The notes under the pieces are model-generated. The model was not told the origin of the DNA, searched no databases, and saw nothing but the letters and a program-made list of their open reading frames with translations. From NCBI RefSeq assembly GCF_043290135.1, contig NC_134709.1:64838556-64902555 (forward strand): DNA of 64,000 nt, in the 5' to 3' direction. This DNA is from Rhipicephalus microplus (taxonomy: Eukaryota; Arthropoda; Arachnida; Ixodida; Ixodidae). This document shows, piece after piece, positions 50,800 through 60,509 of the stretch; positions within the stretch are counted from its first letter, which is position 1, and every line of letters starts with the position of its first letter. The translations under genes and the position numbers were made by a program.

Positions 50800-51721
50800 A
50801 GAACAGAACTGATCAGTTCTTGATGAAACAAGCGCAAAAAGTACTAACTAGCTCTTACTAGCAACTGAATTTTTTATATTTCTAAACGCACAGTTATATA
50901 CGCATAAAACGCATGGACGTCACCTCAAATCACCCCTAATGTTGTCAAGAACGTGAAATAAGGAAAAAAACGCGTATAATTGATGACATACAACCGATAA
51001 AAAACAAACGAGAGAAACAGATGGAAGTAACATAAACCATGGCAGGATGTACATTGAGTGGAAAAAAAAGATGTGTATACGGAACTCCTTTCAAATGTGG
51101 AAAGGAATACGTCGGTCAAACAGGTCGTTGCCTGAATGCGTACCTTCGTGAACACGAGAGTTCACTAAATGGCGCCTCGTAGTCGCACTTAGCGATGCAC
51201 TGGAAGGAGTGCACTTGCCAGCCAAAATTTTTAGACACGCGAATAATTGACAGGCACAAGTAGCGGACGACGATAGAGGTCATTGAAGCGTATCGAATGA
51301 AGAAAGGATGTGACGATTGCGTCAGCTAGGCGTCTGTTCAACTAATTCGGAATTTGCTTTTTGTACGTAACATGACTCAGTGCATTTCTTTTTCTTTTCT
51401 ATTTTCTTTTTCTCTTCTTGATTTTTTTCTTGTTTTTTAGTGGGGGGGGGGGGGGGCTCAACACGTTTATTTTCGTTCTGATTGTATGCCATCGTTTATG
51501 GTGATCTTTTTTTGTTATTTCACATTGTTGACAATAATAGGGGTGGTTTGAGGTGACCTACATGCATGTTATGCATATATAAGTGTTCTTTAAAAAAAAA
51601 AACATTTTGCTTGCAAGTAAGCGCTCATCCTGTGTCCTTTCTGAGCGTTCGTACTTTTTGGCGCTTGTTTCATTATGACCTTATGACAACATGTCCAACT
51701 GGCAGTGATCAGTTCTGTTCT
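50800..51721 (+). mobile_element. Penelope-like element remnant with inverted terminal repeats
   Basis: A GIY-YIG endonuclease remnant (51070-51330) lies between two long inverted repeats, 50800-50965 and about 51515-51721. They match for roughly 165 bp with gaps: GAACAGAACTGATCA, GAAACAAGCGC and AAAAAGTAC at the outer ends, TCACCTCAAA and CACCCCTA at the inner ends. Penelope-like elements often have their LTR-like repeats in inverted or tandem arrangement, which fits. The reverse transcriptase is not present, so the copy is deleted internally. Confidence 0.72.
51070..51330 (+). pseudogene. GIY-YIG endonuclease domain of a Penelope-like element
   Basis: The plus-strand frame reads VYGTPFKCGKEYVGQTGRC, which contains the two halves of the GIY-YIG signature, then LREHESSL, HLAMHWKECTCQP and IEVIEAYRMKKGCDDCVS. 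In Penelope-like elements this C-terminal nuclease follows the reverse transcriptase and nicks the target. Two in-frame TAG codons and a final stop break it. Confidence 0.78.
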
Positions 51722-53537
51722 AGCCTTGATGAAGACAATTTCGCTGGTCGCAACGACGGGTCGACGCAACCCTCTGTTCACGGATTTTTTATCGCAAGCT
51801 TCTATCTTTCCTTCCAATTGTATTTTCCTTGAGAGAACTAGGCACACAAATCCACCTCTGTAGCAACTGGCGCCGCCATGAAGCTAGTGTATGCAACTCC
51901 ACAGAACATATAGACAAAAGACATCAAGTGGTTGTTAATATGGCGCTATTTACTTTTTTAAAAAAATCCAGAAGAATTGGCACACAGGGAAGACTATTTC
52001 TATACTTCGTGAAAGGGCTTAGCCTGAAGAGCGACATTAAAATGATAATCTAGAGATTTTTTTTTTGTACCCTCTAGCATATTTTCGATGGTCAGCGTAG
52101 GGATAAAGCGTGCATCACTGCCGCACTTCGGTGGACGAAACCGGCTGCCGTGGGGGCCTGTATTTGTAAACAGTGAAAAGGTCATATCTGTGAGGCTTCG
52201 GCTAATAAGCGGATGCTACTTCGCCATTTCACAGTGTCTAATACAAAAGTTTTATGAGTGCATCTCATTAGAGCGTGTTACAATCTATAAAAGAAAAAGT
52301 CCAGTCACCTGTACGGCCTATAACCGGACAGCGAAACAAAGAAACAGACGACAAGTAGTCACTGAGGGAGCGGTGGCCTTGTCGTCGACCTTCCAAGTGT
52401 ATACAGGTCGTTCGTTACTTTTTGCGCTTCGTAAGAGTCTACATCGAAGCGAAAGCTTGCAAAGTATAATAAAGAAAAACTCGTTTTTTTTTGTTTCTGG
52501 GCAATGATGAAAAAGAAATTGCATGCTACGGGCTCATTCAGCACTGAATCAACCGTTTTGAAGCAGAAAATGCGATGAAGCCAAACGCGTCATTGTGATC
52601 TCTGCAGACTCTTCATGGAAGATGCCAATCCGAACTAAGTATACGAATCTGGCATATCGCAGCAATCCCACGCGTACAAACGCTCGCAGCACCAGTTTTG
52701 TTTTTTCTGGGTGATTGCAAAAAAAAAAACTGTTGTTTTTGCAAAACCTATGTTTGGCCAACGATTGAGAAGGCAATGCAAACAGTCTCTGATTACGCTT
52801 CCACGGTGTACTCTTGAGGGCGAACCAAGTGGATTTTATCTTCTTTTTTGGTCTGGCTACAAAGCTGCACGCAGAATGGAACAGCGCCAAGTACTGTAAT
52901 TACCAACCCATGTGAACTAAGTATGTATTCAAAGCAAACAGAAGTGACTCATGATACTTCGTACACTCAGCTCATCGGGAGCGGTAAGCTTTCCGTCTGT
53001 ATTATCTCGAAAATTACGACGTTGTAGCGTCGTACCAAAACGGCACCCGAAAATCGACAATTCGCTGCTGAAGCTTTGCCTGATATGGCGTGGATGTCGT
53101 CGGAAGCGATATACACCGTCGTGTAGGCTATTTTTTTTTTCAGGCTAAATCTTTAGATGCCTCACTCAACGCGGAAATCGACCGTAGCGGACTCGGCGCC
53201 CCGTGGCGTCAACGCGAGTGATTGCAAAAACAATCATCACCGCATCATGACGCACCCACGTGACTTCATCATTACGTAAAAGATCACCAAAATTTGTGAC
53301 CTCAATGATATGATGGCCCATCATGACGTCATCACATGACGCGATGAATTCGCCAAACGTGTGAACATTGCAAAGGTAGCGCAAACCAAGGGACGTGCAG
53401 AATGTTCTCGCGGAGACGTCGTCGAGGCAAGATATAAAGAGATTGACTGAGAAGTAAAAACAGGTTGCCTGTCTTCTTTGAGTCGCTTATTTATGTGTTA
53501 CGCTTCCACAAAAATAGGTTTCATTTCTTTCGCATCC

Positions 53538-53538
<1 letters not shown>
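51722..53538. other. Non-coding stretch with a TGACGTCA-type cluster
   Basis: No supported gene. At 53230-53350 several copies of TGACGTCATCA and CATCATGACG-like motifs in both orientations suggest a small decayed inverted-repeat element. Confidence 0.45.
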
Positions 53539-53615
<77 letters not shown>

Positions 53616-53649
53616 GCGTGTGCGTGTGCGTGTGCGTGTGCGTGTGCGT

Positions 53650-53709
<60 letters not shown>
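53539..53709. repeat. Compound microsatellite (TG)n-(CGTGTG)n-(TG)n-(AG)n
   Basis: TG dinucleotides to 53610, hexamer CGTGTG to about 53660, TG again to 53690, then AG to 53709. The order indicates a point mutation in a TG tract that was amplified as a hexamer. Confidence 0.95.
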
Positions 53710-56439
53710 TAGAGGGAGTGAGAGCTCCGGCACCCACACATTGTATTGAATCGCATGACGCACTGGCAAGTAGTAGATTGGAGAGGAGATCGGGATTGTT
53801 CGCACCTGCCGATAGAGACGATCACGTGAGTGACAATGTCACTGATCGCAACTGACCGCTGTGCTTGCAATTCTACTGCTTTGGTTCACTCGCTAACCAA
53901 TCGATTCTTCAATCGCGCAGCGTCTCCCATACTCTAGCCCGCTTGGGGCGTCAATGTTCGACGCTCTTCTCTGTCAGAAATCTCTTTAAGGGTGAAGCTC
54001 CTTGTCGGCTATAGCCTTGTCGGGCGGTGCGCACCGGCGTCCACAGTCGTACCACAGCAGCTGCGAGGAACCACCTGCGTCGTCCGTCCATCTGTCCACG
54101 CGTCCGTGTTTTATACCTGTCTCCGACATGATCGTATAGACATCGTGGACCATACAAGGACTATAGTGCCGTCAACTACGTCGTTATTCACTTCGTGGAG
54201 GGGCGTGCATCTCTACATATACGATCAGCCATAGACGCTTGCATGCCACTCACTCTCTCTTCTCTCTCGCTCACATCGTGGGTAAAATCAACGGGAAGCT
54301 AAAAGGGGCGTATATCACAGCCGAATGGCAAAGTTTTTGGGTTCGCGGATTTGTTTTGCGTCTGACCCCGCCATCTGGATCCTTTGCATTTCGCTGACAC
54401 ACGCACCGCAAACCGCTAAGCGTGAAGTCTTCTGCGCGAGAACTAGCGGTGCCACACGAGGCCGTTTGACGTTTCGTCTCTACAGACAGCGGCAGAGATG
54501 AAAAGCAAGGGCAATGAGAAAGTTCCCGAACGTTTCTGGGACAGAACCGTGTCCCATACAGCATATGCATGCAGAATTCGGCACCGAAAGCCAGTAACAC
54601 CGAGCAGAACATGAAGGAATGTTCCGGGATCCCCCCATGACCGATTCTCTCGGTGACGTTTCTCAGGGAATCAACACGTGCAGGCCTCTGATATGGCAAG
54701 TCGCACCAGGCGACACAATGGGTAAGATGGAATAGTGGACGCAGGAGAAACTGTAACGCTTTCGGTCTTCAGACAAAAAAACGGTTGCGCCGGCTGTTCA
54801 TTCGGATCACAATGAACTGAGAGTTTCAGAAAAACGCTCGCGATGCTGGCCGACGAATAAGAGAGAGTCCTGCATTCTCCACGACGATGCGAGGTGTCGG
54901 GGACCATTTTGTTGCTGCTACGCGCAGCGCTGAAAGGTTGGGGTTTCCAACGACGTTCCCTCGGTGACACCTTCGTTTCGTCGTTGTACCTCGGAGACAC
55001 GTTCCACCACCGTCGACGACGTCGGCTGAGGTGACCCATCGCCGCAAAATGAAGACATCCGTCACCGCGACGCCTTCCATCCTCCCCCCTTTTCAAGTCA
55101 CGCTGACACTCGCCGGTGATCCATCAGCAAACCCACCGCGAAGAATCCTTGCGCTAACGCTGGTAGCGAGATTTTTTTGTTGCTGGCTTCTTTTTCACCG
55201 ACGCAAAAGTGTGAAACCTTGTGGTATACTTCTTATTATTGCGATTTTCTTCGTTTCAGTAACAAGACAAGCGGGGAGTGGGAGGGACCGTGGGAAGACT
55301 ATGTGCCAAAACAGTTCATGGTTCTGTTTATTTTTTTTTTCGTTCTCGTTCTCACATCTACGCATGAAAAAAAAAGGTAAAATCGTGTGTTTGTTTAACG
55401 GTGTAGTACTGGTCTTTTTAATTCCTTCCTTTACTTTTTTTTTTTTCAGCTGTCATGTCACGAACCTGTCGCGCTTCCTGAGTGAACAGGTATGACCTAG
55501 AATAAAAGCAAACGCCGGTAACGTTTCGCGGGCGACCGGTGTTTCTGATGAAGCCATCTGCCACCCGTATTGCATGTCAGCGTGTGATGCAGAAGAAAGA
55601 AAGCCGAGGTCAAAGATCAATAGACGCGCTCGCCCTTTCGCGTTTGAGTCAAACCTACGGTCTTGCCTGATTGTAGCGAAGGTCAAAACAGGGTCGTCAT
55701 TCAACACTTCATGCACATGACCAGCATCGTTCGGTGTCAGCTCTAACGGTGAGTAAGAACACTTTCGGTTCTGTTCCGTTTTCACTGTCTTACTGTGGAG
55801 AGTTTGATGTTCATGTTACCTCGGCTACTTCATTTGTACAAGTTTTGCAGCAGAAAAAAAAAGTAAGTGGTTAAATAAATTAGAAATGCACAATGAAGAA
55901 AACGTATGGCCCACTGAAACGATTGAAATTGAACTGATAGTCTACAGTTCATTTGCAGAGTCCACGATGCAATAAAGCGTCCACACGCACCCATTTCTAA
56001 TTTCCCCCGCAGAATACGGGCAACACATTCTTCATTAAATGACAACACATAGCTGCTCATCACAAGCGCTTATGAATTCCAGTGTCAACTAGAAGTCTTT
56101 AAGGAAGGTGTCACCTTTCATCTTAAGATGCATTTCCGGCCACGGTATAAGTACACTTTCTGTAGAATACATAAACCACACCACTTCGAAGTAAGATGGC
56201 GATTACCATTTTTCCAGCATGGCCGAGTCCGGCCATGCTGGAATTCTACCTGTAAGTTAGTCCAAGTTGGTTTCGGTGAGCGACACTGGCTATGTCGCCT
56301 GGGTCCTTCGCCATGTTGCTGTAGAGACTGGGCCTTGGATGATCCCTTTGTCCATAACGACTCCTGGGGACGACATTGACTATGTCTTGGTGGTCTACGA
56401 CCTCGGCAACGCTGCGACTATGCAGAGAAGATAGTTACG
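53710..56439. other. Long stretch without a recognised gene
   Basis: 53990-54215 is a short copy of the composite repeat (GGGTGAAGCTCC, CCGTCCATCTGTCC, CTTCGTGGAGGGGCG). Open frames at 54271-55096 (minus) and 55031-55495 (plus) show no domain that I recognise. Confidence 0.5.
56212..56243. repeat. Perfect 14-bp inverted repeat, 4-bp spacer
   Basis: TTCCAGCATGGCCG (56212-56225), AGTC, then the exact reverse complement (56230-56243). Confidence 0.88.
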
Positions 56440-58180
56440 TTTTCCTCGGGTGTACGAAGGAGGCTTTCTCGGGGTAGTTGAATTTCTCTGACGTGAAGCG
56501 CCTTGGCAAGGAATGTTTTCGGACACGGTTCGGGTGGCTGGCTGTGACTGTTTCGGCATCGTCACTGGTTTTTTCCCAAGCGCTGGTCTTTTTTAACCCA
56601 TTGTTTTGATGGCAGCGGACGAATTGGTAGATACGCCAACTGTATACATGATGCACCAGACGCGGTCGTCTGTGCGTCTTGCCGTGGGTCATGGGTTGTT
56701 TTGTTATCCTAGTGGGTGACTGCTTCAACGGGCCAAGTTCCCTCGCTGTTCGGCGACGTGGTTGCTGCTTCTGTAGCATTGCAATTTTGGGGATCCTTGA
56801 TGTTCTCAAGACTGCGCTTAGGAAAACCGCGCTTCGTGGAACCGAGACGGCCCCATCTGAAACCGTTGAAGAGTACGAAACTTGCACAGCGCAGACAGGT
56901 CTTTGCTGAAAACAAAAGGAGACGTGTCAGAGATCGTGTTGCCTTCTCGAGAGGCATCTTTTCGCAATGCGGAAATCCCCTCACGTTCAGTTAGTGAATC
57001 ATATAAAGCTAGCAGATCCGCTTCCGTCTGGTCATGGATGAGCATGGTGAAATCCACAAGCACGCACGTTATATAACGTGGTAGAACGTCCGGTAAGATG
57101 GAGGCTGGCGCCTTAGTGTCTACCGGATGGCCTGACGACTCTAAGTACACTGGATGGCGTTCGTTGGCGCCTGTCGCAAGGCGTTTCGCAAAGCTTGCTG
57201 TGAGGGACCCACCAGACACAGGTGCCCCATCGGGCCGCTGCTCCTCAACACTGGAAATGTCTGTGGAAGGCACAGTTACCCTGTCGTAATGGTGCCCTTG
57301 ACCTTGGTCACGGAGGAATGGCAGGATGGTAGTTGCCCGAGTTGAATCCTTCGGATCGGCATTAATACGAAAAGACGGTCTAATTATTTTCAGATTGGGC
57401 TTCTCCTTGGCTTTATCCTCAGGGGAGGCCGAGTTAAAATGGCAGGAAGCACACGAAATCGGACCAATAGCCGCTATGATCTTGGAGCTCCACTCCAGCC
57501 ATGACTGCTGCTTCAAGCCTTCATACCGGTGCCACGCCGCTGCACCTTCACGAAGATGTTCTACAGCCACGGACCATTTCTGAAGCTCCGTCTAGGCCTC
57601 ACGCATTCCTATCACGACGACGGTCGCTACCCAGTCGTCAGCGTTGTTCTCAAAGCCGTGGAACTCCGGTATTTTAGGCGAGTACTTGCGACGATAGAAC
57701 GGCAGGTGAAAATGCAGAGAGCGCAAACGCGAAGCCGCCCAGCTGGTCAGAGAACTGCATGAGGGCCTCCCCGAGCTCTCTGCGTTGCTCGGGTGGGCTG
57801 GTCTCCAGGTCATGTGAGGATGCTATGTCGAGCAAGGTGCCTGCGGTGCTCAATGTTGGCAGGACGGCAGGAAACAGCGCAGCGTACGACGCTTTTAATG
57901 CGTTGACCGTGCCGCGGAGTCACGCGATGATACGCCGCAGGTCCAAGGTGCGGTTAGGGGTAAAGACTGCAGAGACAGGGATCACGTTCGCCGAGTCTGA
58001 AGTAGTTCCCGCAAACACATTGTTGAGATCCACGAGCAGGTAAGCATGGAAAGCGCTCCGTGGCGACCCGTATGTTGGAAGAGTACTGGCAACGGAATGC
58101 AGGCCGTGGGAAGCTTGAACAGCATTCTCCAAGGATAGAAGCCCGTGCGTGTTCCCGCCGCGAAGTGGTAGCATGGTGTC
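56440..58180 (-). pseudogene. Degraded retroelement gag-like coding region
   Basis: Consecutive minus-strand frames read as one decayed protein. Upstream: SANVIPVSAVFTPNRTLDLR, a stop, then a helical segment LRGTVNALKASYAALFPAVL. After a shift comes PKIPEFHGFENNADDWVATV, a stop, then VAVEHLREGAAAWHRYEG and LKQQSWLEWSSKIIAA. The FHGF...DDW...LREGAAAWHRY...W pattern is that of LTR-retrotransposon capsid proteins. The longest open piece is 57570-56818 (250 codons). No protease, RT or LTR was found next to it. Family unassigned. Confidence 0.55.
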
Positions 58181-58278
58181 CGTTAGGTCATGCCTTGGTA
58201 CCGCAGGGGAGGCATGGACGCTGCCCCCTGATGGTCCAATGGGCAGCCACAGCAGTGGCCGGGTTCATGACTCCATCA

Positions 58279-58281
<3 letters not shown>

Positions 58282-58366
<85 letters not shown>
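58282..58366. repeat. (AT)n microsatellite
   Basis: About 42 AT dinucleotides with one TGTA interruption. Confidence 0.95.
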
Positions 58367-58370
<4 letters not shown>

Positions 58371-58424
58371 TCTTCTTGTTTGTCATTCTTTCATTTATCG
58401 CGATGTCAATATGAGAAAGAGAAA

Positions 58425-58690
58425 CGAGAAAAAAGGAAGGCAGGGAGGTTGACCAGATGCTAGTATCCGGTATGATACCCTACACTGGGGTTGGGGAATA
58501 GGGGGTTGAAAGAGAAAGAGAGAGTTAAAAAATAAATAAGAGAAAACACCGACACACACAAAATCAGTCCACTCAGAGGCGTTCCGACAGGCCAGTAGTT
58601 CGCAAGAAGCCCAGTAGCGCTTGCACGGCTTTCTTCGGTGACGATGAGTCATGACGACGGCGCAGTATAGTCAATATGGTTTGCAAAAGA
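58425..58690 (-). pseudogene. LINE ORF2 C-terminus and 3' UTR, minus strand
   Basis: The minus strand encodes KKAVQALLGFLRTTGLSERL and a stop, then a UTR containing the pyrimidine-rich and GGTCAACCTCC segments. It corresponds closely to the plus-strand LINE end at 49770-50295, so both come from one family. Truncated upstream. Confidence 0.68.
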
Positions 58691-58771
58691 ACTCATGGTT
58701 ACAAATCAAAGTAAGGCGTAGAATCGACCCTGCGATTCAACTTATAAAGTTTGTGCGATGATGACAAACTG

Positions 58772-58967
58772 ATTGATATGTGGTGTTTAACGTCCCGAAA
58801 CCACCATATCATTATGATAGACGCTGTAGTAGAGGGCTCCGAAAATTTCAACTACCTGGGATTCTTTAGCGTGCACCCAAATCTGAGCACTTGAGCCTAC
58901 AACATTTCCGCTTCCATCAGAAATGCAGCCGCCGCCACCGGGATTTGATCCCGCGACCTGCGGGTCA
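58772..58967 (-). mobile_element. Ruka-type SINE, 5'-truncated, with target duplication
   Basis: Body and box B region match the SINE at 18475 (ATTGATATGTGGTGTTTAAC, GGGATTTGATCCCGCGACC). The box A part of the tRNA head is missing. A 16-bp duplication flanks it: CGATGATGACAAACTG (58756-58771) and CGATGATGACACACTG (58968-58983), one mismatch. This is the LINE-mediated insertion signature. Confidence 0.87.
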
Positions 58968-59011
58968 CGATGATGACACACTGAACTTGGATAAGATTTT
59001 TTTGTATACAT

Positions 59012-59182
59012 TGTAGAGAGGAAGAAGAATATGTGCCGCAGTGGGTCACGCCTTTAGGAAGAGGAGCGGAGCGCGAGCTGTTGCCCCGAGCGTTGTGTAT
59101 CCTGCGTCGGTTCCTGCCGCCCGGTTGCCGCATCAATAGACCTGCTGTGCAAGCACTACTTGTGCCAATAAACCCCGTTCCA
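59012..59182 (+). repeat. 5' LTR of Gypsy element 3
   Basis: About 171 bp from TGTAGAGAGG to CGTTCCA, with AATAAA at 59167-59172. The start is inferred from the TG...CA rule and the downstream primer-binding-like site, because the other LTR is outside the window. Confidence 0.65.
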
Positions 59183-59185
59183 GAG

Positions 59186-59202
59186 TGGTGGAGGTGCTGG
59201 GT
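59186..59202 (+). other. Primer-binding-like site of Gypsy element 3
   Basis: TGGTGGAGGTGCTGGGT, three bases after the LTR, identical to element 1 over its length and one base from element 2. Confidence 0.55.
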
Positions 59203-59249
59203 AACTCAACCTGGAACTCCGCAACCGGAAACTACCGGCCATCCCAGAC

Positions 59250-60509
59250 ATGGCTGAAGAAACCATCCAGCAAGGTACGACCCAGCCTCCGATGGTCATC
59301 GTTCCCACTGCGCTACGCGTACGCGATCCACCTTTTTTCGACGGTACTGATGAGCAAGACGTCGAAGATTGGCTGTCGACATTTGAAAAGGTAGGCGCAA
59401 GCAACAAGTGGGACGACCCTTCCAAGCTGCAATATGTACCCTTCTACCTGAAAGAGGTGGCTAGTCTCTGGTTTAACAACCACCAGTCGGAATTTGCCAC
59501 TTGGGGTGCCTTTAAGCTACGCATTGCCTATGTGTTCGGTCGCCCCGAGGTACGCAAGCTCCGTGCCGAACAGCGCCTACGGGGACGCGCACAGCTTCAA
59601 GGAGAAGGCTTCACAAGCTACATCGAGGATGTGCTCGACTTGTGCAAGCGCCTTGACCCTTCAATGATTGAGGCAGACAAGATCAAACATATTTTGAAGG
59701 GGATAGACGACGACGCCTTCCAGATGCTGCTGGCCAAGGGCCCACGCACCGTGTCCGAACTCGCCACTCTTTGCCAGAGCTTCGAGGAGTTGCGCAAACA
59801 ACGAGTCATGACACGGCGTCCAGTGGCTACCTATAAAACTCTCGCGGCATTGAGCCTGGGTGGAGACCACAGCGCAATAATGTCCGAAATCAAACGATAT
59901 GTGCGCGAGGAGGTGGCCCGACAACTTTCGTGCCTGTCGTATCTACCGGCAACGGAACCCTCTTCTGAGCGTCTCGCGCCCGCCATCAGGCAGGTAATAC
60001 AGGCGCAGGTCTCTGAAGCATTGCCGTCCGTCTCTCAGACAGCACCCGTCACCGCGCCATTGACTTATGCTGCTGTTGCTGCTACTCCACCACGACCTCC
60101 GCTTGGGCCGACTCCCCAGCCTGTACGAGTATCAACGACGCCATTTCCAGCAACACAACAGCGCTATAACGGAAACCCTTAGCGCACAGTTGACAATCGC
60201 CCGATCTGTTACGCATGCGGATATCCAGGTCACGTGGCGCGCTTCTGTCGCCGGCGCTTCGCAACGGGTCCGGCTGCACCTCCGAGGTACCCTGACTACT
60301 CTTTACCGGCCCCGTACAACGCGCAACGAGAACTGCCACGTCAATGCGACCGACAATCAGTGGAACGCGACCCGTCACCAACCGAACTAGACCACCGCCC
60401 TGCTGCCGACTACCGATCATTCGGTCCCCGTCGCTCATCCTCACCACGCCGCTACCGTTCTCCGTCCCCTCTGCGTCGCCGACCGAACCCTGTAGAGACG
60501 GAAAACTGA
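59250..60509 (+). pseudogene. Gypsy element 3 gag with one in-frame TAG
   Basis: Starts at ATG 59250 (MAEETIQQGT). Capsid-like region: PPFFDGTDEQDVEDWLSTFE, ASLWFNNHQSE, KLRAEQRLRGRAQ and LKGIDDDAFQMLLAKGP. A TAG at 60180-60182 interrupts the frame directly before VDNRPICYACGYPGHVARFC, whose zinc knuckle (CX2CX4HX4C) is in the same frame. The frame then continues through an Arg/Pro/Ser-rich tail to TGA at 60507-60509. Elements 1 and 2 have a Trp codon at the TAG position, so TGG-to-TAG mutation is the simple reading; readthrough is the alternative. A GGAAAAC heptamer (60500-60506) precedes the stop. Confidence 0.85.
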
